Origin: an uncultured beta proteobacterium
Lineage (GTDB): Bacteria; Pseudomonadota; Gammaproteobacteria; Burkholderiales; Burkholderiaceae_B
Assembly: GCA_903903735.1 (NCBI GenBank)
Contig: CAIUZV010000374.1
Span: 1-36,047, forward strand
Direction of reading: 5' to 3'
Length of the DNA stretch: 36,047 bases
Shown: positions 18,400 to 26,862 of the stretch, piece by piece
Numbering within the stretch: the stretch's first letter is position 1
Layout of the letters: each line of letters starts with the position of its first letter
Notes under the pieces: generated by a model
The model's database searches: none
Told to the model about the DNA's origin: nothing
The model's input: the letters and a program-made list of their open reading frames with translations, nothing else
Program-made: the position numbers and the translations under genes

Positions 18400-19212
18400 A
18401 TGCTGCCCAACTTGACTCTTGGTAAAAAAATAACCTTCGCTGCATTGTTTGCGAGCGCGACCGCGTTGACGTCGGTCGCAACGGCGCAGACGGCACCGTC
18501 GTCTAAACCCGTGCCAGTTTTCCAGGTAAGCGATGGGTGGCGCTCTGCTGTGACGCCGTATCTATGGCTGGTAAACATAAACGGCAGCATCTATTACGAT
18601 GACACACGTTTGGGGCGTGCAGATCTAAGCAGCAGCGAACTGTTATCGCATCTGAATGCCGCAGGCATGGTGACTCTGGAAGCGCACAAAGGCCGATTGG
18701 GGCTAGTGGCTGATCTGGTGTATTCGAAGATATCATCGCAAAACTCGACGATTCGTGGAGCCATTGACTTAGGTAGTAAAACCACGGTCGAGCAAGGTAT
18801 CTATACTTTTGCGGGTTCATATACGGTGCACAACAGCCCCTCCGCTTACGTAGACGCCTTAGTAGGCTTGCGTGTTATGGATATGCGCGCCTCGACCGCT
18901 GTCGCCGTAGTCGGAGCGCCGCGAGGACTCACAAAGAGTAAAAACATCACGACAACCGACCCAATTATTGGTTTGAAGGGACGCATGCAGCTGGGTTCGA
19001 GTGACTATTTCGTCCCCTTTTACCTTGACGTCGGTGGCGGCAGCAGTAATACCGAAGTCACGAGCCAGCAGATGGTCGGTGTGGGACGCGCATTTTCTTG
19101 GGGTGACACAACCTTGGGCGTTAAAAATCTTTACTACAAACAGAAAGCAAATGGTGTCACGACGGACCAAAGTCTTTACGGTGTGACGTTAGGCGTCACC
19201 TTTAAGTTTTAA
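18400..19212 (+). CDS. Outer-membrane beta-barrel-like protein of unknown function
   Basis: Signal peptide MLPNLTLGKKITFAALFASATALTSVATAQTA; alternating hydrophobic pattern, WRSAVTPYLWLVNINGS, terminal aromatic residue (VTLGVTFKF). Confidence 0.65.
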   Translation: MLPNLTLGKKITFAALFASATALTSVATAQTAPSSKPVPVFQVSDGWRSAVTPYLWLVNINGSIYYDDTRLGRADLSSSELLSHLNAAGMVTLEAHKGRLGLVADLVYSKISSQNSTIRGAIDLGSKTTVEQGIYTFAGSYTVHNSPSAYVDALVGLRVMDMRASTAVAVVGAPRGLTKSKNITTTDPIIGLKGRMQLGSSDYFVPFYLDVGGGSSNTEVTSQQMVGVGRAFSWGDTTLGVKNLYYKQKANGVTTDQSLYGVTLGVTFKF

Positions 19213-19240
19213 GTTCGGATAGATCACGCTCGGTGCACAC

Positions 19241-20125
19241 CTATGCATCGAGCGGCTGCACGACAAGTTCGAAGGTCACAAGCACGGGATTTTCCCCTCG
19301 CGCTAACACGCCCTCAGAAACTCCCCCCAGGTAGTCAACCATCACGATATCGATACGTGCCCTAGGTTCCCCATCATCACCTAAACGAATCTCGCCCTGA
19401 CGAATCAGCAGCTCCGTCACAAAAGGTTCGACAACGCGGCCATCTTCGAACACTGCACCGACCGTACTCCCTACTCCACCTTCTATCGTCGCAGCGGTAA
19501 TGCCGTGCTCCTGACAAAAACGCTCCAACGCAAAACAGAGATCCACGTTCGGAGAGAGCCGAACCATATGCGCCGTGCCGAGTGCAGTCGACACCTTGTT
19601 CTGTCCCGAGACCGAGGCGGCAGAGGTCCTCTGAGGCACAAACAAAGAAAAATTTGTCTCCGCATCCGGAGTCACAACAAACTCAGCGTCTTGTATTGCC
19701 CTGCCGGTCGCTAGAATTTCGCGAGCGACCTGGACTTGATCAGGCAACAGATGGCCGCTATGACGCCTGCCGCTTGGCTCTGTCCACACGGCATGGCAAT
19801 GCAGCCAAGGCTGCCCTGCGCGCACGCCATAAGTCACCGTCGCTGCCTCAAGCAAGACCACACCCTCTACGCGATAGGTCTCACTGAAATAGACCGCATG
19901 CTCACTTGTCTTAGAAAGTGCTGGCATACAGAAGGCAAAGCAATCCAACGCACCGCCACTCAGACGCATCACGGCACTGGAGCTGCCGATATCGCGCATC
20001 GCCGTCGCCACTGCGTTGAGCAGGGTCTGTCCGGGCGCGAGACGCGTCACAAACTCTTCTACCCGACAGGGCACGCTGTGAAGGCGATTGGGGGCTGCAT
20101 TGCCTGGGTGCTGGATATGGCGCAT
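19241..20125 (-). CDS. Tandem PPC/DUF296-domain protein
   Basis: Two copies of the PCC/DUF296 pattern: PGQTLLNAVATAMRDIGSSSAVMRLSGGALDCFAFC... and PNVDLCFALERFCQEHGITAATIEGGVGSTVGAVFEDG... Confidence 0.72.
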   Translation of the reverse strand: MRHIQHPGNAAPNRLHSVPCRVEEFVTRLAPGQTLLNAVATAMRDIGSSSAVMRLSGGALDCFAFCMPALSKTSEHAVYFSETYRVEGVVLLEAATVTYGVRAGQPWLHCHAVWTEPSGRRHSGHLLPDQVQVAREILATGRAIQDAEFVVTPDAETNFSLFVPQRTSAASVSGQNKVSTALGTAHMVRLSPNVDLCFALERFCQEHGITAATIEGGVGSTVGAVFEDGRVVEPFVTELLIRQGEIRLGDDGEPRARIDIVMVDYLGGVSEGVLARGENPVLVTFELVVQPLDA

Positions 20126-20265
20126 GGTGGGGAGGTATGTGCGGAAATCTGTGGAATTGCGATAATAGAGAATAATCACCAAAATCGCTTGGCTAATGAT
20201 ACTTAGAAAAGTCTCCCCGGGCGATGCCGTTTAGGTATGTGGCCTTAACAAGGATCCAAAGAAAG

Positions 20266-21438
20266 ATGGAATTTTCACTAACCCCCAGGCAGCTTGAACT
20301 TCAAGCACGCACCCGCTCATTTATTTCCGATGTCATCATCCCCTTAGAGCGTGATCCGAGAGCCACTGCGCACGGCCCGACCGAAGAGCTGCGCAATGAA
20401 CTTGTTGCGCACGCCCGCGCCGCTGGGTTGTTGACCCCCCACGCCTCGGTTGAACTGGGTGGATTAGGACTCACGCATGCTGAAAAGGCTGTCGTCTTTG
20501 AAGAAGCCGGTTATTCCACTTTAGGTCCAACCGCCATGAATATCCATGCGCCGGACGAGGGCAATATTCACCTCATGGAAGTCGTTGCGACACCGGAACA
20601 AAAAGAGCGCTGGCTACGCCCTCAGGTGCAAGGCCATATACGCTCGTGCTTCGCGATGACAGAGCCCAGCCCTGGCGCCGGCGCAGATCCATCCATGATG
20701 CAAACCACCGCGGTCAAAGACGGTGACCACTATGTGATCAATGGCACCAAGTGGTTCATTACGGGTGCGCAGGGTGCCACGTATGTCATCATCATGGCAA
20801 AAATGGAAGACGGTTCTGCAACCATGTTTTTGAGTGACATGAGCCGCATAGGGATTAGCGTCACGCGTCAGATGGACGCCCTCGATAGTTGCTTTACCGG
20901 GGGACACTGCGTGATGACCTTCGAAAACGTACGAATCCCCGCGACTGATGTCCTAGGAGAAATCGGACGCGGTTTCAAATATGCTCAAGTACGCTTGGCG
21001 CCTGCTCGCCTGACACACTGTATGCGCTGGCTTGGACAGGCCCGTCGCGCTCACGACATCGCAACAGACTACGCACGCAAGAGAGAAGCCTTCGGCAGAA
21101 TTTTAGGCAAACACGAAGGTGTTGGATTTATGTTGGCGGATAACGATATGGACTTGCAAACGAGCAGGTTGCATATTGCGCACACTGCCTGGATTTTAGA
21201 TCAGGGGCATGGTGCCAATTTCGAATCGAGCCGAGCCAAGGTCGTGTGTTCCGAAGCGGAATGGCGTGTCGTAGATCGTTGCGTACAAATCTTGGGTGGG
21301 CAAGGCGTCACCGGCGAAACCATGGTGATGCGTATCTTCACGGACATGCGGGCATTTCGAATTTACGATGGTCCAAGCGAAGTGCACCGTTGGAGCATGG
21401 CACGCAAGATTATCGAGGCTGGAGAGAAACGCGCATGA
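20266..21438 (+). CDS. ACAD11-like acyl-CoA dehydrogenase family protein
   Basis: MNIHAPDEGNIHLMEVVATPEQKERWLRPQVQGHIRSCFAMTEPSPGAGADPSMMQT, VINGTKWFITGAQG, GRGFKYAQVRLAPARLTHCMRWLGQARRAHDIA, RIYDGPSEVHRWSMARKI. ATG 20266 is the likely start. Confidence 0.92.
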   Translation: MEFSLTPRQLELQARTRSFISDVIIPLERDPRATAHGPTEELRNELVAHARAAGLLTPHASVELGGLGLTHAEKAVVFEEAGYSTLGPTAMNIHAPDEGNIHLMEVVATPEQKERWLRPQVQGHIRSCFAMTEPSPGAGADPSMMQTTAVKDGDHYVINGTKWFITGAQGATYVIIMAKMEDGSATMFLSDMSRIGISVTRQMDALDSCFTGGHCVMTFENVRIPATDVLGEIGRGFKYAQVRLAPARLTHCMRWLGQARRAHDIATDYARKREAFGRILGKHEGVGFMLADNDMDLQTSRLHIAHTAWILDQGHGANFESSRAKVVCSEAEWRVVDRCVQILGGQGVTGETMVMRIFTDMRAFRIYDGPSEVHRWSMARKIIEAGEKRA

Positions 21439-22220
21439 CCGCAATAAACAATACAGGGATACTGTTCAACCTCCAAGGCCACACCGCACTGGTAACAGGT
21501 GCATCGAGCGGCATCGGGCATCATCTCGCCCTCACGCTCGCTCAGGCTGGTGCGCGTGTCGTTGTCGCCGCGCGCAGAGTGGATAAACTCGAGAGCCTCG
21601 TCGGTGAAATAAAACAACGTGGCGGTCAAGCGTCTGCCGTCGCACTAGACGTTACAAGCGCAGCCAGCGTCACAGCATGTTTTGACGCAATCGAAGCGCA
21701 AGGGCTGCTAGCGGATGTCGTGGTCAGCAACGCTGGGGTGACGGTGGCCAAACCGGCCCTTCAACAGACCGAGCAAGACTGGGATCAGGTCCTGGATACC
21801 AATCTTAAAGGGTGTTGGCTTGTCAATACTGAGGCGGCACGTAGGCTTGTGCATCACAAGAAGCCAGGAAGCATCATCAATATATCTTCCATCTTAGGCG
21901 AGCGTGTGGCGGGTGCTGTCGTGGGTTACAGCGCATCGAAAGCCGGCGTTACACAGTTTACGAAATCCTTGGCTCTCGAATTCGCGCGCTACGGCATTCG
22001 CGTGAATGCCGTGCTACCTGGCTACGTTGTGACGGATTTAAATAGCGAGTTTTTAGCCAGCGATGCGGGTAAGAAATTAGAGTCTCGCATTCCCTTTAGA
22101 CGTTTTTGCCAGATGTCAGATATGGATGGCCCAATACTGCTGCTGGCATCAGATGCTGGACGCGCCATGACGGGAACAAGCCTAGCTGTTGACTGGGGAC
22201 ATCTCGTGAGTTCCCTATGA
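21435..22220 (+). CDS. SDR-family oxidoreductase
   Basis: LVTGASSGIGHHLALTLAQAGARVVVAARR, NAGVT, YSASKAGVTQFTKSLALEFARYGIRVNAVLPGYVVTDL. ATGA overlap with the upstream ACAD gene. Confidence 0.93.
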   Translation: MTAINNTGILFNLQGHTALVTGASSGIGHHLALTLAQAGARVVVAARRVDKLESLVGEIKQRGGQASAVALDVTSAASVTACFDAIEAQGLLADVVVSNAGVTVAKPALQQTEQDWDQVLDTNLKGCWLVNTEAARRLVHHKKPGSIINISSILGERVAGAVVGYSASKAGVTQFTKSLALEFARYGIRVNAVLPGYVVTDLNSEFLASDAGKKLESRIPFRRFCQMSDMDGPILLLASDAGRAMTGTSLAVDWGHLVSSL

Positions 22221-23269
22221 CACAGCCAGAAGCGACCTCCACAAAATCCGCTGCGTTCGATCAGAACGTGCTCGCGGCTTGGTTAAAAGCGCAAGGCCTA
22301 CTGGACCGAGCCACGCTCACCGTCAAAGCGTTGACCGGCGGCCAATCTAACCCGACTTTTCTACTGTCGAGTGGTGCGCAGCGTTATGTTTTAAGAAAAA
22401 AACCCCCCGGTCCTCTTCTGCCTTCTGCGCATGCCGTCGATCGTGAATTTCGCGTCATGCAAGCTTTACAACACAGTGATGTGCCGGTTCCCAAGTTGTT
22501 TGCATACAGCGAAGAGCTCGACGTCGTGGGTACACCGTTCTACATCATGGAGTATTTAGATGGCCGGGTGATCGTCGATCAATCCCTACCTGGCTTAACA
22601 AAAACTGACCGAGCAAGCGTCTATCAAGACATGAATCGTGTCATCGCCGCGTTACATAACGTTGACTACGCAAAGGTCGGACTTGAAACCTTTGGTAAAC
22701 CCGGCAACTACTTCGGGCGACAAATTGCCCGCTGGAGCCGGCAATACAAAGAGGCCAACACAGAGGACATCCCTGAACTTCATGCTCTGATCGATTGGTT
22801 ACCAGCGAACATCCCCGCGGGCGAACAGACGTCAATTGTTCACGGAGACTATCGTTTAGACAATCTGGTCTTGCATCCCACCGAGCCACGCGCCATCGGC
22901 TTACTAGACTGGGAACTAGCGACTTTGGGCCATCCACTCGCGGATTTTGCTTATCACTGTATGAGTTGGCATATACCCGCGTCCTTATGGCGAGGGATCG
23001 GAGGGCTCGATCTCGCGGCGTTAGGGATACCCGACGAGGCGTATTATTTAAAGCAATATTCCGAAGCAACAGGACTGGACGGCGCCGAACACTGGGACTT
23101 CTATCTCGCTTATAACTTGTTCAGAATGGCGGCGATTCTCCAAGGCATCGCACGAAGGGCCGCCGATGGGACCGCCGCATCAAGTGATGCGCTCGAGACT
23201 GGTAGCAAAGCAAGGCCACTCGCTGAAATCGGCTGGAAATATGCACAACGCTATGCGAGTAGCAGATAA
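22217..23269 (+). CDS. APH-family phosphotransferase of the ACAD10/11 kinase type
   Basis: LTVKALTGGQSNPTFLLSSGAQRYVLRKKPPGPLLPSAHAVDREFRVMQALQHSDVPVPK...FYIMEYLDGRV, SIVHGDYRLDNLVLHPTEPRAIGLLDWELATLGHPLADFAY. ATGA overlap with the SDR gene. Confidence 0.92.
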   Translation: MTQPEATSTKSAAFDQNVLAAWLKAQGLLDRATLTVKALTGGQSNPTFLLSSGAQRYVLRKKPPGPLLPSAHAVDREFRVMQALQHSDVPVPKLFAYSEELDVVGTPFYIMEYLDGRVIVDQSLPGLTKTDRASVYQDMNRVIAALHNVDYAKVGLETFGKPGNYFGRQIARWSRQYKEANTEDIPELHALIDWLPANIPAGEQTSIVHGDYRLDNLVLHPTEPRAIGLLDWELATLGHPLADFAYHCMSWHIPASLWRGIGGLDLAALGIPDEAYYLKQYSEATGLDGAEHWDFYLAYNLFRMAAILQGIARRAADGTAASSDALETGSKARPLAEIGWKYAQRYASSR

Positions 23270-23434
23270 TCTGCCCACAAGTGCGCAATCAGACACCTCG
23301 CAAAAACTGGCAATTCGAAGATACTAAACAGCTTGGTTTAAAAAGAACGCTTGGACAGCAGTAGCATTGCTACGATTGGAATGCATTCGCGTTTTAGTCG
23401 TCCAATGACTGATTACTTTTTCTAGGAATATCAC

Positions 23435-23782
23435 ATGAGCACAATGATTCGATGCGCAGTGAGCGGCTTAATTGCAGCCTCCGCATTTATTGCAAGCCAC
23501 GCATCTGCGCAGGTTGTGTACTGCACGGCCGAAGGTGCCCCAGCGGGCTGTGTGGCACGCGCTGTTGATCGAGGTGCACCTGGAGTGGGTGTACTGCCAG
23601 GGCCAGGCGTTGGCGCGCCAGGCCCCGGCATTGCCCCCGGCGTTGGAGCTCCTGGACCAGGCGTGGCACCCGGCGTTGGTGCACCTGGGGTCGGTGCACC
23701 GGGGGTTGGTGCTGCGGGCGCGCGTGGGCCTGGCGAAGGTCCTAACCGTGGCGGCCCCGCGAATCGGCCTGGTGCGCGATAA
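23435..23782 (+). CDS. Small secreted Gly/Pro-rich repeat protein, function unknown
   Basis: Signal peptide (MSTMIRCAVSGLIAASAFIASHASA), short Cys-containing segment VVYCTAEGAPAGCVARAV, GVGAPGPGIAPGVGAPGPGVAPGVGAPGVGAPGVGAAG repeats, NRGGPANRPGAR C-terminus. Confidence 0.7.
   Translation: MSTMIRCAVSGLIAASAFIASHASAQVVYCTAEGAPAGCVARAVDRGAPGVGVLPGPGVGAPGPGIAPGVGAPGPGVAPGVGAPGVGAPGVGAAGARGPGEGPNRGGPANRPGAR
23575..23720 (+). repeat. Short tandem coding repeats encoding G-V-G-A-P-G / P-G-x-A-P-G type units
   Basis: Repeated GGCGTTGG(A/T)GC(T/A)CCTGG-like units, visible as G-V-G-A-P-G in the translation. Confidence 0.75.
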
Positions 23783-23801
23783 CATCTCGGCTTGTCGTTG
23801 A

Positions 23802-24254
23802 TTACTTCTTAAGAACCTTGCTCGCTGCCTTGGCGATCAAGGTTGAGATGACGTCGCTACGCGGTTCTTTGTAGTGCTCCGCGAGCGCGTCCAAAGACTC
23901 CGAAATATTCTTATCAAGAATGATTTCAACGCGTTTTGCACCCGCTTCAATCCGCTTGCGCCTGTGTTCCGCAGTACGTTCTACAGGTGAAATGGGGACA
24001 GGCAACCTGGGGCGCCCTCGCCGCGAGAGTCCTGGCAAAAAACCTTGTCCAGGCAACACGCCGGTTTGATTAGTCGAATGATTGGGCAGAGTGCTTGTTC
24101 GTTTGTCGCCCGCCCGTTTAGGGGACTGCGCGCGAACACGTTGCGTCCGCTTCGATTCTGTGTTGGTCGCACCCAGGGAATCAACAGGCTCGACAGGAGG
24201 GGCTTCGTCCTCGCCGAACAGTGAAAGTACTTGGCCTTTCTTCGGATTTGACAT
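23802..24254 (-). CDS. Small basic protein with C-terminal ribbon-helix-helix-like segment, function unknown
   Basis: 150 aa; disordered basic N-terminal half; C-terminal KRVEIILDKNISESLDALAEHYKEPRSDVISTLIAKAASKVLKK resembles RHH/omega-type DNA-binding folds. Confidence 0.6.
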   Translation of the reverse strand: MSNPKKGQVLSLFGEDEAPPVEPVDSLGATNTESKRTQRVRAQSPKRAGDKRTSTLPNHSTNQTGVLPGQGFLPGLSRRGRPRLPVPISPVERTAEHRRKRIEAGAKRVEIILDKNISESLDALAEHYKEPRSDVISTLIAKAASKVLKK

Positions 24255-24320
24255 CACAACTCAATAAATCAACCGGATAGGTATATTTATATCACTATCT
24301 ACGGTTTTCATCTAGTGCGC

Positions 24321-24857
24321 TCAAGTCGGAAGGGTGCAACTACCCTCGCCTAGCTCTCGCTCAAGCATAGCCGTGTCGCGCCACTGCCCGAACTTGAAGC
24401 CGACGGACCGAAACAGCCCAACCTGTTCAAATCCCAACGCCTTATGCAAGGCTAAAGAGGCCGCACTACTGTCCCCAATCACAGCCAACATTTGGCGATA
24501 ACCAAGCGCCGTGCAACGCTCGATGACCGCGTGAAGCAACGCGCGCCCGACGCCTTTGCCGGCCAGCCCTTCTCTGACATACACAGAGTCTTCAACGGTG
24601 AAACGATAAGCGGGGCGGGGCCGATACATGGTCGCGTATGCGTAACCCACAATAGCTCCCTCAAGCTCTGCAACAAAATAAGGCAAACCTTTTGCGACAA
24701 TATCCGCGCGGCGCTGTTGCATCTCTTGAAGCGTTGGCGGTGTCAGTTCAAACGACGCCGTGCCGTGCAGCACGTGGTGTGCGTAAATATCTTGGATGAC
24801 GACGACATCGTCTTCAACACTGTCGCGAATCAAGAGAGTGGGTGTTGGGGATGTCAT
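24321..24857 (-). CDS. GNAT N-acetyltransferase, phosphinothricin acetyltransferase-like
   Basis: IRDSVEDDVVVIQDIYAHHVLHGTASFELTPPTLQEM...YAYATMYRPRPAYRFTVEDSVYVREGLAGKGVGRALLHAVIERCTALGYRQMLAVIGD...SLALHKALGFEQVGLFRSVGFKFGQWRDTAMLER. Confidence 0.92.
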   Translation of the reverse strand: MTSPTPTLLIRDSVEDDVVVIQDIYAHHVLHGTASFELTPPTLQEMQQRRADIVAKGLPYFVAELEGAIVGYAYATMYRPRPAYRFTVEDSVYVREGLAGKGVGRALLHAVIERCTALGYRQMLAVIGDSSAASLALHKALGFEQVGLFRSVGFKFGQWRDTAMLERELGEGSCTLPT

Positions 24858-24860
24858 CGC

Positions 24861-25781
24861 TTATCTCTCCATCAATTCCAGAATTGCATTCGCAAACACG
24901 CTGGGCACCTCTTGAGGCATATTATGCCCAACCCCAGGCACAACCCGATGTTCACGCTTGCCAGAAAAACGTTTCGCATGCGCTGCAGGACTGGACGGAC
25001 TACGCACGCCATCGTCGCCACCATCAAACGTGATAGTGGGAACAGTAATCACTGGGGACTGGGCGAGGCGGGCTTCGATAGCTGCATAGGCAGGATCGCC
25101 CGCAACCAAACCAAACCGATGTCGATAACTGTGGATCACGACATCGACAAAGTCGGGGTTATCAAACGCTGGAGCGCTGCGCAAAAATGTTGACGCATCG
25201 AAATTCCAGGTCGGAGACCATAAGCGCCACAGTAGCTCAATCAAGCCTCGCCGATCATTCGCAAGCCCGGCTCGGCCCCGCTCGCTATGAAAATAGTACT
25301 GATACCAAAGTCTGTGCTCATTCGATGGCGTGTCGGGCGTAAGCGCTGTTGCAATATTTTGAATGTTGTAGCTATTAAAAGAAACCAATGCTTGACAACG
25401 TTCGGGCCAAAGCGCTGCCACGACGCAAGCGGCACGCCCACCCCAATCGTAGCCAGCAAGAACCGCAGATGGCACGTGCAGTGCATCCATCAAGGCAAGT
25501 AAATCAGCGCCTAGCGCCGCCTGCTCGCCAGAGCGTAGCGTCCTGGGATCAAGAAAGCGTGTCGGGCCATACCCGCGCAAATACGGGACGATCACCCGGC
25601 ATCCTGCCGATGCGAGAATCGGCGCAACCTCGGCATAGGTATGCACATCGTACGGAAAGCCGTGCATCAACAACACGACTGGACCGTGCACGGGTCCATA
25701 CTCCAAATAAGAGATGTCGAGCACTCCCGCACAAATATTGCGAGATGCCGGCAAGGCGAAGTTGGTGTGCTTGTTTTCCAT
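24861..25781 (-). CDS. Alpha/beta-fold hydrolase (epoxide hydrolase-like)
   Basis: VVLLMHGFPYDVHTYAEVAPILASAGCRVIVPYLRGYGPTRFL, LAGYDWGGRAACVVAALWPERC (nucleophile Asp in GYDWGG), PGVGHNMPQE. Confidence 0.9.
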   Translation of the reverse strand: MENKHTNFALPASRNICAGVLDISYLEYGPVHGPVVLLMHGFPYDVHTYAEVAPILASAGCRVIVPYLRGYGPTRFLDPRTLRSGEQAALGADLLALMDALHVPSAVLAGYDWGGRAACVVAALWPERCQALVSFNSYNIQNIATALTPDTPSNEHRLWYQYYFHSERGRAGLANDRRGLIELLWRLWSPTWNFDASTFLRSAPAFDNPDFVDVVIHSYRHRFGLVAGDPAYAAIEARLAQSPVITVPTITFDGGDDGVRSPSSPAAHAKRFSGKREHRVVPGVGHNMPQEVPSVFANAILELMER

Positions 25782-25789
25782 AACTTAAC

Positions 25790-26596
25790 CTAGCGAAGGG
25801 ATTCCAACTGCCGCAACAATTTTGGGAATTGCGCATCGACTACATCCAAACGAATCGCGCTCATCCGAGGGTTGCCCAAATTGAGGCAAATAATAATCGC
25901 GGCAAGAACTACAAATAGGAACAACACGGTTAACCCCACCTGCTGCCCCTTTTCAATCCCCGTCTTATAACCGCAAATGGCTGAAATGATCATCAAGAGC
26001 ACGATTAGCGCTTGCCAAAGGATGCGCGGCGTTTGCATAAAAATAGATGCGAACTGTTGATCAAAACTCGAGTTCATTATCTGAACTCGAGTAAGAAAAG
26101 AATTAAATATGATGCGATCATCACCGACATATTTCGGAAGCAATGCATAGGCGTGTCGCAAAAGCTGCAGCCCTGCCTCTTTCTGAGCACGCCCACGTTC
26201 CTCTATCCCGAGGGTCCGTATCGGTCTGTCGTAAAAATGTTTTCGTCGCTCAACGTACTCGGCTAACAACTTTAAAACGTCTTGCCTGTCGTCTGCCCTA
26301 AGCATTTTCGTTGAATCCATAACCGCTGCGATACTTAAGATCTCATCGACGGTAAGCTTGCGTTGGGTCTCGTAGTTGTTCGTTGATCCAGATAACTGGA
26401 ACGCAACCAGGATCGCAAAGAAACCAAAAATCGACGTAATGAAAATACTACTAACCTCAACCGTCTCTTTGTTGATTGTGCGCCTTACCCGCGCGCCATA
26501 CAGCCAACTCAAGCCGAACACGATCACTACGGCGACCGATAAGCCGACGTAGAGCCAACCAGACTGCAACAGCAAGATGTTTGTTTCGTGAGTCAT
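25790..26596 (-). CDS. DUF4239-like (bestrophin-like domain) membrane protein
   Basis: 268 aa; two N-terminal TM helices with a VSSIFITSIFGFFAILVAFQLSGSTNNYETQRKLTVDEILSIAAV pattern, two C-terminal TM helices, no other recognised domain. Confidence 0.65.
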   Translation of the reverse strand: MTHETNILLLQSGWLYVGLSVAVVIVFGLSWLYGARVRRTINKETVEVSSIFITSIFGFFAILVAFQLSGSTNNYETQRKLTVDEILSIAAVMDSTKMLRADDRQDVLKLLAEYVERRKHFYDRPIRTLGIEERGRAQKEAGLQLLRHAYALLPKYVGDDRIIFNSFLTRVQIMNSSFDQQFASIFMQTPRILWQALIVLLMIISAICGYKTGIEKGQQVGLTVLFLFVVLAAIIICLNLGNPRMSAIRLDVVDAQFPKLLRQLESLR

Positions 26597-26640
26597 CGTG
26601 CATTCCGCTTCAGATAGTAAATGCGCGAGAGGTTAAATAA

Positions 26641-26652
26641 TCATTCCCACTC
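26641..26652 (-). repeat. att-like distal copy of the guaA 3' end (TCATTCCCACTC)
   Basis: 12-bp exact direct repeat of 27523-27534. Minus strand reads ACT ATT GAG TGG GAA TGA = TIEWE-stop, as at the end of guaA. Confidence 0.75.
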
Positions 26653-26713
26653 AATAGTTACTCGGTTAAAAAACATATATAAATCATATAGTTACAGTCA
26701 CCAAAACGAGTGC

Positions 26714-26733
26714 GTGTAACTTTTGTGTAACTT
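26714..26733 (+). repeat. Paired GTGTAACTT motif (left)
   Basis: GTGTAACTTTTGTGTAACTT; similar pair at 27404-27424. Confidence 0.6.
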
Positions 26734-26862
26734 GGCTGAGTTGGGACTGTTTTTAACAAAGCAAAATCCTATTCGTTTTCAACGCTTAATTTTAAAGCTG
26801 TTACACAGGTTGCGGAACTTAAACCAATCATAAATCATCAGAAATTAAACTTTAAAGTTATT

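Noticed and set aside
21246-21434. Upstream extension of the SDR ORF into the acyl-CoA dehydrogenase gene
   Set aside because: The extension lies out of frame inside the ACAD coding region; the Rossmann motif begins soon after ATG 21435.
23431-23785. Several overlapping ORFs on both strands across the Gly/Pro-repeat gene (e.g. 23431-23631 -, 23468-23785 -, 23472-23801 +)
   Set aside because: Repetitive GC-rich DNA opens all frames; only the 23435-23782 frame has a signal peptide and plausible start. The others are shadow ORFs.
24321-26596. GNAT + alpha/beta hydrolase + DUF4239 as a defence or toxin-antitoxin system
   Set aside because: The GNAT is of the phosphinothricin-acetyltransferase type and the hydrolase looks metabolic; there is no antitoxin-like partner. 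Close spacing alone does not support a defence module.
26848-26859. AACTTTAAAGTT palindrome right after the FosX-like stop as a terminator
   Set aside because: AT-only short stem with no loop or clean U-tract; too weak to call.
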